NCBI RefSeq assembly: GCF_008868005.1
Contig: NZ_WAAO01000002.1
Span: forward strand, 124,001-188,000
Origin: Microbacterium algeriense
GTDB taxonomy: Bacteria > Actinomycetota > Actinomycetes > Actinomycetales > Microbacteriaceae
Direction of reading: 5' to 3'
DNA length: 64,000 bases
In this document: one piece after another, positions 32,854-42,292 of the stretch
Position numbering within the stretch: position 1 is the first letter of the stretch
How the letters are laid out: every line of letters starts with the position of its first letter
Translations under genes and position numbers: made by a program
Notes under the pieces: generated by a model
Databases searched by the model: none
The model's input: only the letters and a program-made list of their open reading frames with translations
What the model was told of the DNA's origin: nothing

Positions 32854-34914
32854 ATGAGCATGGGTGGTGGAATGGGCGGCGGTCCCCGCGGCGGATTCCG
32901 TGGCGTGGACGAGGATGCGCAGCGCAGGCTGAACGCCGAGGCGCCTCGCATCCCCGGTCTCGGCGGCCGCGTGATCGCGCTGTTCCGCGCCTATCGCTGG
33001 CGCATCCTCTTCACGGGCGTCCTGGTCGTCGTCGGGGCGGCGATCGCGGTCGTGCCCCCGCTGATCGTCCAGCGCATCTTCGATGACGCGCTGTTCCCGG
33101 TCGCAGGCGGAGGGCCGCACCTGGAGCTGCTCGGGTGGCTCGTGGCCGCCATGGTGGGACTCTTCCTGCTCTCGGCGGTCCTGGGCGTCGCGCAGACATG
33201 GCTCACCGCGACGGTCGGAAACAGCGTCACCGGCGACCTCCGCGTGAAGCTCTTCGAACACCTGCAGGCGATGGAGCTGGGCTTCTTCACCCGCACCAAG
33301 ACGGGTGTCATCCAGTCGCGTCTGCAGAACGACGTCGGCGGTGTCTCCGGTGTGCTGACCAACACCGTGACGAGCATCCTCGGCAACGTCGTGACGGTCA
33401 TCGCCTCGCTCGTCGCGATGATCCTGATCGACTGGCGGCTGACGCTCATCGCGGTGATCATGATGCCCTTCCTGATCGTGGTGCAGCGCCGGGTCGGCCA
33501 GGTCAGGGCGCGGATCGCGGGGGAGACCCAGGAGTCGCTGTCGGAGCTCACCTCGATCACGCAGGAGACGCTGAGCGTGTCCGGCATGCTGCTGTCGAAG
33601 GCGTTCAACCGGCAGCGCACGGAATCGCAGCGCTACCAGGCCGAGAACCGCAACCAGGTGCGGCTGCAGGTGCGGCGGGCGATGAGCGGGCAGGGCTTCT
33701 TCGCGGTCGTGCAGGTGCTCATGGCGAGCGTGCCCGCGGTGATCTACCTGGTCTCGGGGTATCTGATCGCGGGTGGAACGGGGGCGATCACGGCGGGAAC
33801 GGTCGTGGCCTTCACCACGGTGCAGGCGCGGCTGCTCATGCCGCTCATGGGGCTCATGCGCGTCTCGCTCGACCTCCAGACCTCCTCGGCGCTGTTCGCG
33901 CGCATCTTCGAGTACCTCGACCTGGTGCCGGAGATCGAGGATGCGGCGGACGCCATCACCGTGGACGAGGCTCCCGGCCCGCGCGGTCGGATCGAGTTCG
34001 CCGACGTCGTGTTCCGCTACCCGGACGCCTCACCGGACGCGCGTCCGACCCTCGACGGCGTGTCCTTCGTGGCGGAGCCCGGAAAGCAGGTCGCCTTCGT
34101 CGGCCCTTCGGGGGCGGGCAAGACGACGATCCTGTATCTCGCGCCGCGACTGTACGAGGCGAAGGGCGGCACGGTGCTGTTCTCCGGCGCGGACGTGCGC
34201 ACCCTCACGCAGGAGTCGATCATCGACAACGTCGGGATCGTGTCCCAGGAGACGTACTTGTTCCACGCGACCATCCGCGAGAACCTGCGCTACGCCAAGC
34301 CGGACGCGACCGACGAGGAGCTGGTCGCGGCCTGCACGGCGGCGAACATCCACCACATCATCGCGGGGTTCGAGGAGGGGTACGACACCGTCGTGGGCGA
34401 GCGCGGCTACCGCCTCTCCGGGGGCGAGAAGCAGCGCATCGCGATCGCGCGCGTCCTGCTGAAGGACCCGCCGGTGCTGTTGCTGGACGAAGCGACCTCG
34501 GCGCTCGACACGGTGTCGGAGCGCGTGGTGCAGGAGGCGCTGGACGAGGCGGCGAAGGGACGCACGACGCTGTCGATCGCCCATCGTCTGTCCACGGTCA
34601 TGGGCGCCGACGTGATCCACGTCCTCGAGGCCGGCCGTATCGTCGAGTCCGGGACCCATGCGGAACTCCTGGCCCGGGGCGGGCTCTATGCCGAGCTCGC
34701 CGCCGAGCAGGTCGCGGCCACCCGCGTGCTCGAGACCGAGGCGGAGGTCGAGGAGGCCGTGACCGGCGGCGCCACGGCCCCCCTCGCGGAGCGTCGCGCA
34801 GACCGTGCCCCGGCCGACTCGGCGGGTGCCGACGCCGTCGCCGTGATCACCGCCGCCGTGCCGTTGCTGTCGGAGCCGCGCCCCGACGAGAGGGTCTACC
34901 CGCCCGAGGCCTGA
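32854..34914 (+). CDS. ABC exporter, fused membrane and ATPase domains
   Basis: 686-aa half-transporter (homodimer expected) of the multidrug/lipid exporter type. Gly-rich N-terminus (MSMGGGMGGG), six helices over about 45-330, then the ATPase: Walker A GPSGAGKTT near residue 422, Q-loop VSQETYLF, signature LSGGEKQRIAIAR and Walker B VLLLDEATSALD. C-terminal tail of about 70 residues is acidic and Ala-rich. Divergent MFS exporter next to it suggests both may export xenobiotics or a shared metabolite. Confidence 0.93.
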   Translation: MSMGGGMGGGPRGGFRGVDEDAQRRLNAEAPRIPGLGGRVIALFRAYRWRILFTGVLVVVGAAIAVVPPLIVQRIFDDALFPVAGGGPHLELLGWLVAAMVGLFLLSAVLGVAQTWLTATVGNSVTGDLRVKLFEHLQAMELGFFTRTKTGVIQSRLQNDVGGVSGVLTNTVTSILGNVVTVIASLVAMILIDWRLTLIAVIMMPFLIVVQRRVGQVRARIAGETQESLSELTSITQETLSVSGMLLSKAFNRQRTESQRYQAENRNQVRLQVRRAMSGQGFFAVVQVLMASVPAVIYLVSGYLIAGGTGAITAGTVVAFTTVQARLLMPLMGLMRVSLDLQTSSALFARIFEYLDLVPEIEDAADAITVDEAPGPRGRIEFADVVFRYPDASPDARPTLDGVSFVAEPGKQVAFVGPSGAGKTTILYLAPRLYEAKGGTVLFSGADVRTLTQESIIDNVGIVSQETYLFHATIRENLRYAKPDATDEELVAACTAANIHHIIAGFEEGYDTVVGERGYRLSGGEKQRIAIARVLLKDPPVLLLDEATSALDTVSERVVQEALDEAAKGRTTLSIAHRLSTVMGADVIHVLEAGRIVESGTHAELLARGGLYAELAAEQVAATRVLETEAEVEEAVTGGATAPLAERRADRAPADSAGADAVAVITAAVPLLSEPRPDERVYPPEA

Positions 34915-34927
34915 GTCCGCCCGAGTC

Positions 34928-35701
34928 TCAGTGCACCGAGAGCCCGCCATCGACGAACAGCGACTGCCCCGTGATGTACCCCGATCCTGCCCCGGCGAGG
35001 AAGACCGCGGCGGCCGCGAAGTCGCTCGGCACCCCGTTCCGACCGATCATCGTGCGCGCGGCGAGTTCGGCGACCTTCTCCGGATCCTCCTGCAGGCGGG
35101 CGTTGAGCGGTGTGAGGACGAACCCCGGGACGAGGCTGTTGCTCGTGACGCCCGTGCCGCCCCAGGCCTCCGCCTCGGAGCGCATGAGCGACTCCACGGC
35201 GCCCTTCGACGCGCCGTACACGCCGCTGCCGACGAAGGCGCGGTGCGCCTGCTGCGAGCTGATGTGGATGAGGCGGCCGTACCCGCGTTCGGCCATACCC
35301 CGGGCGTAGGCCTGACCGAGCAGGAACGGAGCGAGCGCGTTGACCGTCATCGTCGCGTCCCAGTCGTCCTCCGTGATCTCCGGGTACGGCGGCCGGATGT
35401 TGATCCCCGCGGAGTTCACGAGGATGTCCGGCTCTCCGAAGGGCGCCGCGGCGGCATCCGCGACCGAGCGGATCCCCGCCCTGGTGCTGAGGTCGCCCAC
35501 CACTCCGGCGGCTCGGCAGCCGAGGCCGCGCAGCTCGTCGACGGTCTCGCCGACACGATCCTCGCCCCGGGCGACGACGACGGTCGCCGCTCCCGCCCTG
35601 GCGAGCGCGGTGGCGATGCCGCGGCCGATGCCCGAGCTGCCGCCGGTGACGACGGCCGTGCGGCCCTCCAGGGAGAACAGGGAGGCGAGGTAGTCGTTCA
35701 T
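34928..35701 (-). CDS. Short-chain dehydrogenase/reductase (SDR)
   Basis: 257-aa NAD(P)-dependent oxidoreductase. Cofactor motif TGGSSGIGRG (about 19-28), NSAGI, catalytic Ser in HISSQQ, and YGASK (Tyr-x-x-x-Lys). A classical-SDR C-terminus ends GQSLFVDGGLSVH. Gluconate-5-dehydrogenase-like motifs are possible, but substrate is not evident. Convergent with the ABC exporter 13 nt away. Confidence 0.88.
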   Translation of the reverse strand: MNDYLASLFSLEGRTAVVTGGSSGIGRGIATALARAGAATVVVARGEDRVGETVDELRGLGCRAAGVVGDLSTRAGIRSVADAAAAPFGEPDILVNSAGINIRPPYPEITEDDWDATMTVNALAPFLLGQAYARGMAERGYGRLIHISSQQAHRAFVGSGVYGASKGAVESLMRSEAEAWGGTGVTSNSLVPGFVLTPLNARLQEDPEKVAELAARTMIGRNGVPSDFAAAAVFLAGAGSGYITGQSLFVDGGLSVH

Positions 35702-35741
35702 GTGGTCACCAGGGCTTTCATCGGGAGAGGGCACAGCGCGG

Positions 35742-36689
35742 TCACCACGCGAGGGCCGCGGCGAGTGCAGGGTCGGGGGCGGCGTCGGCGAACTCCGGCA
35801 GTGACCGGAGTTCGCGGATGAACGCATCGACCTCGGACGTGTAGGCGGGGTCGGGGTGGCTTGCGGCGATCTCGAGGAGCGGCGCGACGTCCATCGCGAG
35901 GATCAGCTCCAGTCGGCAGATGACGGCTTCGCGGGCCCCGGCCTCGTGCAGCACGCGGATGCCCCCGCGCAGGGCGTCGAGGTAGTCGCGCAGCACGGGC
36001 AGCTTCGACCTGCTCTGCGTGATCGAGGTTCCGTCGGCGCGGAGACGCCAGTCCACGACGACGTCGGGGATCACGTCGAACGTCCTCGCCCGCGTGTACA
36101 TCTGCTGCGCCACGACCTGATCCTCGTATGCCACGCCCTCCGGGAAGCGCAGGTCGCGCCAGAAGTCGGTGCGGCTCAGCTTGGACCAGGCCACGATGTT
36201 GGACACCGCCCGCGGATGGGCGGCGAGCGTCGTCGCGAGGCGCTCCGGAGCCGTCGCGGCAGCGACCCAGGGCTGGACGCGCCCGGACCGGTAGCGGCCG
36301 TCGTGCAGGCGGGTGCGCACGTAGGCGCCGGCGACGAAGTCGCTGCCCGTCCGTTCGAGTGTGCCGACGAGGCGGGCCAGTGCGTCGGGGCGGAGCTCGT
36401 CGTCGCCGTCGAGGAACCCGACGTACGGGGTGTCGACACGATCGAGGCCGACGTTGCGGGCGGCGCCCAGCCCGCGGGAGGCCTCATGCGGGATCACCGC
36501 GAACCGGTCGTCGTCGGCAGCGGCGGCGGCGAAGATCGCTCCCGTGTCATCGGTTGATCCGTCGTCGATGAGGATCGCGCGCCAACGGGATTCCGTCTGC
36601 CCGCGCAGCGACGCGATGGCGGCCGGAGCGAACGCGGCGATGTCTCGACCGGGGACGATCAGCGTGGCGATCGGGGCGGATGCAGTCAC
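35742..36689 (-). CDS. Family 2 glycosyltransferase
   Basis: 315-aa GT-A fold enzyme. Nucleotide-sugar motif IDDGSTDDT (about 39-47) and the DXD-like FLDGDDE near residue 92; a YEDQVV segment may hold the catalytic base. No membrane helix. Likely adds a sugar to a cell-wall polymer or lipid. GTG start with TAGACT 6 nt upstream, so probably leaderless. Confidence 0.87.
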   Translation of the reverse strand: MTASAPIATLIVPGRDIAAFAPAAIASLRGQTESRWRAILIDDGSTDDTGAIFAAAAADDDRFAVIPHEASRGLGAARNVGLDRVDTPYVGFLDGDDELRPDALARLVGTLERTGSDFVAGAYVRTRLHDGRYRSGRVQPWVAAATAPERLATTLAAHPRAVSNIVAWSKLSRTDFWRDLRFPEGVAYEDQVVAQQMYTRARTFDVIPDVVVDWRLRADGTSITQSRSKLPVLRDYLDALRGGIRVLHEAGAREAVICRLELILAMDVAPLLEIAASHPDPAYTSEVDAFIRELRSLPEFADAAPDPALAAALAW

Positions 36690-36695
36690 CAGCCG

Positions 36696-36701
36696 AGTCT
36701 A
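36696..36701 (-). promoter_or_regulatory. -10 element, leaderless glycosyltransferase mRNA
   Basis: TAGACT on the minus strand, 6 nt before the GTG at 36689. Confidence 0.5.
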
Positions 36702-36711
36702 GGGCGACGGC

Positions 36712-37848
36712 TCAGGCGCGAGCCGCGCGCACGGCGTCCGCGACGAGCGCGGCCAGCCGGTCCGGCGCGTCGTCGGGTAGCGCCTCTCGACCGAACGTGA
36801 ACCGCACGGAGGTCTGCGCGATCTCCGGAGCGACGGCGCAGGCGAGCAGCACATGCGACGGCTCGTCACGCCCTGCCGCGCACGCCGAGCCGCTGGACGA
36901 GATGACTCCGCGCCGCTCCAGCTCCAGCAGCACGGATTCCCCGCTGACACCGGCGAACGTGAAGCTCGCGGTGCCGGGGAGCCGATGCACGGGGTGGCCG
37001 GTGAGCGCGGCTTCCTCGACACGGTCGAGGACCCGGGAGATGAACGCCGTCGTCGCCGCGCCGATCCGCGCCGCAGCGGCCTCGCGGTCCGCCTCGGCGA
37101 GCTCCAGCGCGGTCGCCAGTGCCACGGCGCCCGCGACGTTCTCGGTGCCGGAGCGTCGTCCGCGCTCCTGGCCCCCGCCGTGCAGCAGAGGCTCCAGCGG
37201 GACACGGCCACGCACCACGAGCGCTCCGGTGCCTTTCGGAGCGCCGAGCTTGTGGCCCGCGAGCGAGACGGCATCCGCGCCCAGACCCCGCAGCGGCAGC
37301 CAGCCCGCCGATTGCACCGCGTCCAGGTGCAGCAGTGCCCCCGCTGCGTGGGCGACCGCCGAGAGCGCTGCCGCGTCCTGCACCGTGCCGATCTCGTTGT
37401 TGGCGTGGCCGATCGAGATGAGCGCGGTGTCATCGCGCAGGGCAGCGGAGAGGTCGGTGGGGGCGATCCTCCCTGTCTCGTCCACGGGAAGCCGCGTCAC
37501 GATCACGCCGTGGAAGCGCTCGAGGTAGGAGGCGGATTCCAGGATCGATTCGTGCTCGATCGGCGATACCACCAGGTGCCGCCGCCCGGCCTGCAGCCCG
37601 GCGAGCACGATGCCCTTCACCGCGAGGTTGTTCGCCTCGGTGCCGCCGCCGGTGAAGACGACGTCGCCGGTGCGCATCCCGAGCACCCCGGCGACCCGCG
37701 CGCGAGCATCCTCGAGCGCGTTCGCCGCCGCTTCGCCCGCGGTGTGGTGACTCGAGGGGTTGCCGAACACCCCGGTGAGGTACGGCGCCATGGCGGACAG
37801 CACCTCCGTGCGCACGGGGGAGGTGGCGGCGTGGTCGAGATACAGCAC
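36712..37848 (-). CDS. nadS: Cysteine desulfurase of the NAD operon
   Basis: 378-aa PLP enzyme of the NifS/IscS type. PLP lysine Lys200 in LAGHKLGAPKG, His99 stacking on the cofactor, catalytic Cys323 in SSSGSACAAG. It is the last gene of ndnR-nadA-nadB-nadC-nadS and most likely supplies sulfur for the NadA [4Fe-4S] cluster, as known for Corynebacterium nadS. GTG start 4 nt after the nadC stop; an upstream in-frame ATG at 37890 would overlap nadC. Confidence 0.92.
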   Translation of the reverse strand: MLYLDHAATSPVRTEVLSAMAPYLTGVFGNPSSHHTAGEAAANALEDARARVAGVLGMRTGDVVFTGGGTEANNLAVKGIVLAGLQAGRRHLVVSPIEHESILESASYLERFHGVIVTRLPVDETGRIAPTDLSAALRDDTALISIGHANNEIGTVQDAAALSAVAHAAGALLHLDAVQSAGWLPLRGLGADAVSLAGHKLGAPKGTGALVVRGRVPLEPLLHGGGQERGRRSGTENVAGAVALATALELAEADREAAAARIGAATTAFISRVLDRVEEAALTGHPVHRLPGTASFTFAGVSGESVLLELERRGVISSSGSACAAGRDEPSHVLLACAVAPEIAQTSVRFTFGREALPDDAPDRLAALVADAVRAARA

Positions 37849-37852
37849 GGGC

Positions 37853-38704
37853 TCAGTCGATCCGCAGGTCGAGCCCGAGGTCGAGCGCACGCGCGGAATG
37901 GGTGAGCGCGCCCACGGAGATCACATCGACGCCGCAGCGCGCGATGTCTCCGACCGTGTCAAGGTCGACGCCGCCGGAGGCCTCCACGATCGCCCTGTCG
38001 CCGATGAGGGCGACGCCCTGACGCAGCTCGTCGAGCGAGAAGTTGTCGAGGAGCACCGTGTGGGCGCCCCCGTCGAGGACGGCGGGGATCTGGTCGAGGC
38101 GGTCGACCTCGACGACGACGTGCGTGGTGTGCGGCAGCCGCGACAGGGCGTCGCGCAGCGCGGACGCGAGGTCGAGCCCCGAGCGGGTGAGCACGGCGAG
38201 ATGGTTGTCCTTGGCCATCACGGCGTCGGACAGCGAGTACCGGTGGTTGCGGCCGCCTCCGGACGCGACCGCGTGTCGTTCGAAGGCGCGCAGACCCGGA
38301 GTCGTCTTGCGGGTGTCGGCGATCCGCGCCTGCGTGCCCGCGACCGCGGCCACGTAGGCGGCGGTCAGCGTCGCGATCCCGCTCATGCGCTGGGCGAAGT
38401 TGAGCGCGACGCGCTCGGCGGTGAGGATGCTGCGCGCCGCGCCGGACACCGAAGCCAGGGCGTCGCCCGCGGCGAACTCGTCGCCGTCCGCGACGTGCAG
38501 GTCGATCGTCAGGCCCGGGTCCGTGCGGGCGAAGGCCGTCGCGAACACCTCTCCGCCGCTGAAGACCCCCGGCTCGCGGGCGACGAGGTCGGCGGTGGCG
38601 GTGGCATCGGCCGGGAGCAGCGTCGTGCTCGTGAGGTCTCCCCAGGGGGCGTCCTCTTCCAGGGCGGCGCCGACGACGCGATCGATGGTGGCGCGGGTGA
38701 GCAT
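37853..38704 (-). CDS. nadC: Nicotinate-nucleotide diphosphorylase (carboxylating)
   Basis: 283-aa quinolinate phosphoribosyltransferase, giving nicotinate mononucleotide and CO2. Family motifs: EDAPWGDLTS, ALNFAQRMSGIAT, DTRKTTPGLRAFERHAV and GGGRNHRYSLSDAVMAKDNHL, with EASGGV at the phosphate site. Start ATG overlaps the nadB stop by one base. Normal length. Confidence 0.96.
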   Translation of the reverse strand: MLTRATIDRVVGAALEEDAPWGDLTSTTLLPADATATADLVAREPGVFSGGEVFATAFARTDPGLTIDLHVADGDEFAAGDALASVSGAARSILTAERVALNFAQRMSGIATLTAAYVAAVAGTQARIADTRKTTPGLRAFERHAVASGGGRNHRYSLSDAVMAKDNHLAVLTRSGLDLASALRDALSRLPHTTHVVVEVDRLDQIPAVLDGGAHTVLLDNFSLDELRQGVALIGDRAIVEASGGVDLDTVGDIARCGVDVISVGALTHSARALDLGLDLRID

Positions 38705-40233
38705 CAGACGGACTCCAGGATCGAGGCGAGAGGGCGGGCGTGAGCGTTTTCGGGCACCGGGTCGTCGATCCGGTGATGCGCCCCCAGGGACGACGTCCTG
38801 ATCAGGGCCGCCGTGGCGGCGGCGTGTGCGAGCAGCAGGAGGTTGGCGTCCTCGTGCTCGGCGATCGTCGCGGGGTCGGCGGTGCTCGCGGACCAGCTCC
38901 GCAGCGTCGCGAGCGCGTCCACCAGACCCGTCTCGCTGCGGAGCAGACCCACCGCTTCCCACATGAGCTGCTGCAGCGCCGCGCGGCTGAAGGGCGGGGT
39001 GGGGGAGGAGGAGCTCGGCGGCGCGGCTTCGACAGCGACCGTCGCCGCACGCCGCGGGCCGGGCGAGTGGGCGGTCGACGGGGCGAGCGCAGCCGCCGCC
39101 CTGGCACCGAAGACGGCACCCTCGAGGAGCGAGTTCGAGGCCAGACGATTCGCGCCGTGGACGCCGGTCCGAGCGACCTCTCCGACGGCGAAGAGGCCGG
39201 GGAGCGACGTGCGGCCGTCGAGATCGGTGACCACTCCGCCCATCAGATAGTGCGCTGCGGGCGTGACCGGGAGCGGCTCTCGCGACCAGTCGAAGCCGCG
39301 GGCCCTCGTCACGCGGTCGATGGTCGGGAACCGTCGCATCAGAACGGCCCCACCGAGGCCCGTGGCGTCCAGACGGACGGGGGAGCCCTGGATGGCGGCC
39401 TGGCGTGCGATCGCGCGGGAGACCACGTCCCGCGGGGCGAGCTCGCCGTCGGGGTGGCTGTCGAACGCGAAGCGCCGATCGTGGTCGTCGATCAGGGCGG
39501 CGCCTTCGCCTCGCACGGCCTCGGAGATGAGGAAGGGCGGCCCGGACGCCAGGATCGTGGGGTGGAACTGCACGAACTCGAGATCGGCGACGGCCGCGCC
39601 GGCCCGCAGGGCGGCAGCGATCCCGTCGCCGGTGGCGCCGTGCGGGTTGGTGGTGTGCGCGTAGAGCTGACCGGCGCCGCCGGTCGCGAGGATCACCGCA
39701 TCCGCCGCGAGCTCCGTCAGCGCATCCCGGCGCAGCAGACGCACTCCTGTCGCCGCGCCGTCGACCACGACGAGGTCCAGCAGGAACGCCCGCTCGATCA
39801 CCGTGATCGTGGTACGCCGCACGGCGTCCACGAGAGCAGTCGCGATCGCCGCTCCGGTGGCGTCCCCACCCGCATGGACGATGCGCGCGTGCCGGTGCGC
39901 GGCTTCTCGGCCGAGCTGCAGAGCGCCGTCCTCGTCGCGGTCGAACGCGACGCCACGCGCGATGAGCTCCGCGATCCGGGCGCCGGCGTCCGCCACGAGG
40001 GCCTGCACGGCCGCGGGATCCGCGTGTCCCGCTCCCGCCGCCATGGTGTCCTCCGCGTGGTGCGCGGCGGAGTCGCGCTCGCCGTACATCCCGGCAACGC
40101 CGCCCTGCGCGAGCCGGGTGCACCCGTCGCCCAGGCTGCCCTTCGTGACGAGCGTCACCCTGTGGCCGGCTTCCTGCGCATGCAGAGCAGCCGTGAGTCC
40201 CGCGATGCCTGAGCCCGCGACGACGACGTTCAT
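38704..40233 (-). CDS. nadB: L-aspartate oxidase
   Basis: 509-aa FAD enzyme making iminoaspartate, the first step of NAD synthesis. FAD-binding GSGIAGL near residue 7; LAQGGVAG and HATGATGDGIA-type segments (TNPHGATGDGIAAA); catalytic region EAVRGEGA and GVHGANRLASNSLLEG. The stretch near residues 400-425 is a Pro/Ser-rich insert not needed for the fold. Start overlaps the nadA stop (ATGA). Works with NadA. Confidence 0.95.
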   Translation of the reverse strand: MNVVVAGSGIAGLTAALHAQEAGHRVTLVTKGSLGDGCTRLAQGGVAGMYGERDSAAHHAEDTMAAGAGHADPAAVQALVADAGARIAELIARGVAFDRDEDGALQLGREAAHRHARIVHAGGDATGAAIATALVDAVRRTTITVIERAFLLDLVVVDGAATGVRLLRRDALTELAADAVILATGGAGQLYAHTTNPHGATGDGIAAALRAGAAVADLEFVQFHPTILASGPPFLISEAVRGEGAALIDDHDRRFAFDSHPDGELAPRDVVSRAIARQAAIQGSPVRLDATGLGGAVLMRRFPTIDRVTRARGFDWSREPLPVTPAAHYLMGGVVTDLDGRTSLPGLFAVGEVARTGVHGANRLASNSLLEGAVFGARAAAALAPSTAHSPGPRRAATVAVEAAPPSSSSPTPPFSRAALQQLMWEAVGLLRSETGLVDALATLRSWSASTADPATIAEHEDANLLLLAHAAATAALIRTSSLGAHHRIDDPVPENAHARPLASILESV

Positions 40234-41567
40234 CGTGCGCCGGCGCTCACGGGAGGCTTCGCGGCGAGCATCCGCTCCAGGGCCACGCGCGCGGGGTCGG
40301 CCACGTCGTCGCTCACGGTGATGCGGTTCGGGGTGCGTCCTGCGACGAGCTCCTCGAGCACCCAGGCGAGGTAGCCGGGGTGGATGCGGTACATCGTCGA
40401 ACAGGGGCACACCACGGGGTCGAGGCAGAAGATCTCGTGCTGCGGGTACTGGGCTGCGAGTCGGCGGACGAGATTGATCTCGGTGCCGATCGCGAAGGTC
40501 GTCGGCTCGGTGGCGGAGTCGATGGCGCGGCGGATGTACTCGGTCGAGCCTGCTTCGTCGGCGGCGTCCACGACCTCCATCGGGCACTCCGGATGCACGA
40601 TGACCCGCACGCCGGGGTGCTCGACGCGGGCACGGTCGATCTGCTCGACCGTGAAGCGGCGATGCACCGAGCAGAACCCGTGCCACAGGATCACGCGGGA
40701 GTCCCGCAGTTCGTCGGCGGACGATCCGCCGAGCGCTCGCCGCGGGTTCCACATCGGCATGCGGTCCAGCGGCACGCCCATCGCCTTGGCGGTGTTGCGG
40801 CCGAGGTGCTGGTCGGGGAAGAACAGCACCCGGCGTCCGCGCTCGAAGGCCCACTCGAGCACGGTGCGGGCGTTGGAGGAGGTGCAGACGATCCCGCCGC
40901 GCCGCCCGACGAAGCCCTTGATCGCCGCGGAGGAGTTCATGTAGGTCACCGGGATCACCGGCACGCGGCCCTCGGCATCGAGGGCTTCGAGGTCGCCGAA
41001 GATCTCCTCGAGCTGCTCCCAGCACTCCTCGACCTGGTCGATGTCCGCCATGTCGGCCATCGAGCATCCGGCGGCGAGGTTCGGCAGGACCACGGCCTGG
41101 TCGGGCCGGGAAAGCAGGTCGGCGGTCTCGGCCATGAAGTGCACCCCGCAGAAGACGATGGCCTCGGCCTCCGTCCTGCCCTTGGCCGCTGTCGCGAGCT
41201 GGAACGAATCCCCGACGTAGTCCGCGTGCTGCACCACCTCCTCGCGCTGATAGAAGTGGCCGAGGATCACCACGCGGTCGCCGAGGGTGTCCTTCGCGGC
41301 GCGGATGCGCTCATGGAGCTCGTCCTCTCCGGCCTCGCGGTACGCCGCGGGCAGCTCGCCCTGCCGCGGAGCGCCGGTGGGGATCACGTCGCCCATCGAG
41401 GAGCCGGGGCCGTAGCCGGGGCGGGCGTCGAAGTCCCACGGGCCGGCGGCGAGATCGGTGGTGCAGGTGGCGTCGGTCGAGGCGCCGCTCACGATCGCCT
41501 GGATCGCGTGGTCGACGGAGGCGTCGCGCGGGGGGACCGCGGGAGCGGGGACGACGGTGATGCTCAT
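40230..41567 (-). CDS. nadA: Quinolinate synthase A
   Basis: 445-aa iron-sulfur enzyme condensing iminoaspartate with DHAP to quinolinate. [4Fe-4S] ligands lie in AAGCSMADM, HPECPME and DPVVCPCSTM. Substrate motifs LGHFYQREE, YVGDSF and FCGVHFMAE are present. A non-conserved N-terminal extension of about 60 residues includes one extra Cys. Start overlaps the ndnR stop (ATGA). Confidence 0.95.
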   Translation of the reverse strand: MSITVVPAPAVPPRDASVDHAIQAIVSGASTDATCTTDLAAGPWDFDARPGYGPGSSMGDVIPTGAPRQGELPAAYREAGEDELHERIRAAKDTLGDRVVILGHFYQREEVVQHADYVGDSFQLATAAKGRTEAEAIVFCGVHFMAETADLLSRPDQAVVLPNLAAGCSMADMADIDQVEECWEQLEEIFGDLEALDAEGRVPVIPVTYMNSSAAIKGFVGRRGGIVCTSSNARTVLEWAFERGRRVLFFPDQHLGRNTAKAMGVPLDRMPMWNPRRALGGSSADELRDSRVILWHGFCSVHRRFTVEQIDRARVEHPGVRVIVHPECPMEVVDAADEAGSTEYIRRAIDSATEPTTFAIGTEINLVRRLAAQYPQHEIFCLDPVVCPCSTMYRIHPGYLAWVLEELVAGRTPNRITVSDDVADPARVALERMLAAKPPVSAGAR

Positions 41568-42280
41568 CGGGTGCTCGTTTCTTCGGGACCGAGGGGGCCG
41601 CGATCGGCCAGCTCGACATCGGTGTTGTCGCGGTACAGACGCGCTGGGCGGTGGCTGCCGGTGCGGAATCGATCGGTGGGGATCAGGTTTCCCGCCGCCT
41701 CGACCTGACGGCGGAAGTTCGCCGGGTCGAGCTGTCGACCGAGGATCGATTCGTACGCCTCACGGAGTTCGGCGAGCGTGAACTCCTCCGGGAGGAATCC
41801 CTGCGCGACGCGGCTGTAGCCGACCTTGTTCCGTAGGCGCCAGAGGGCGTAGTCGATGATGCGGGAGTGGTCGAAGGCGAGCTCGGGCAGCTCGTCGACG
41901 TCGAACCACCGCACGTTCTCGGGAGCGCGGCCGGAGGCGCGGTGTGCGGCGATCTGCGCGGTCACATCATCCTGTCGCAGAAGTGCCCAGTACACGATCG
42001 ACACGACGCGGGTGGGGGAGCGGTCGACCGCTCCGAAGGCGTAGAGCTGCTCCAGGTAGCTGGGGGAGAGGCCGGTCGTCTCGGCGAGCGTGCGCGCCGC
42101 GGCGTCGACGGGGGACTCGGCGGCTGTGAGCCACCCACCCGGCAGCGCCCACTGGTCGGCGTAGGGGTCCCGCGTGCGCAGGACCAGGGGCAGGGCGAGG
42201 ACCGCGCTCCCGTCTTCGCCCCGGCGCAGCGTGAGGATCACGGTCGACACCGCGACCTGGATCCCGCCACTTTGAGTCAT
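41564..42280 (-). CDS. ndnR: Nudix-related regulator of NAD synthesis (NdnR/NrtR-type)
   Basis: 238-aa regulator with an N-terminal Nudix fold and a C-terminal winged helix (about 150-220; LPEEFTLAELREAYESILG and NFRRQVEAAGNLIPT). The Nudix box GGWLTAAESPVDAAARTLAETTGL lacks the REXXEE glutamates, so it should sense rather than hydrolyse a nucleotide such as ADP-ribose or NAD-derived ligand. First gene of the nad operon, as ndnR of Corynebacterium. AGGAGG lies 12 nt before the ATG. Confidence 0.9.
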   Translation of the reverse strand: MTQSGGIQVAVSTVILTLRRGEDGSAVLALPLVLRTRDPYADQWALPGGWLTAAESPVDAAARTLAETTGLSPSYLEQLYAFGAVDRSPTRVVSIVYWALLRQDDVTAQIAAHRASGRAPENVRWFDVDELPELAFDHSRIIDYALWRLRNKVGYSRVAQGFLPEEFTLAELREAYESILGRQLDPANFRRQVEAAGNLIPTDRFRTGSHRPARLYRDNTDVELADRGPLGPEETSTR

Positions 42281-42281
42281 T

Positions 42282-42292
42282 GTTACCCTAAC
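42282..42292 (-). promoter_or_regulatory. GTTACCCTAAC element at the ndnR start
   Basis: Palindrome-like GTTA-CCC-TAAC just before the ndnR start, overlapping its ribosome site. The minus strand reads AGGTTAGGGTAAC, similar to the left half of DtxR-type iron boxes. May be the autoregulatory site. Confidence 0.35.
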
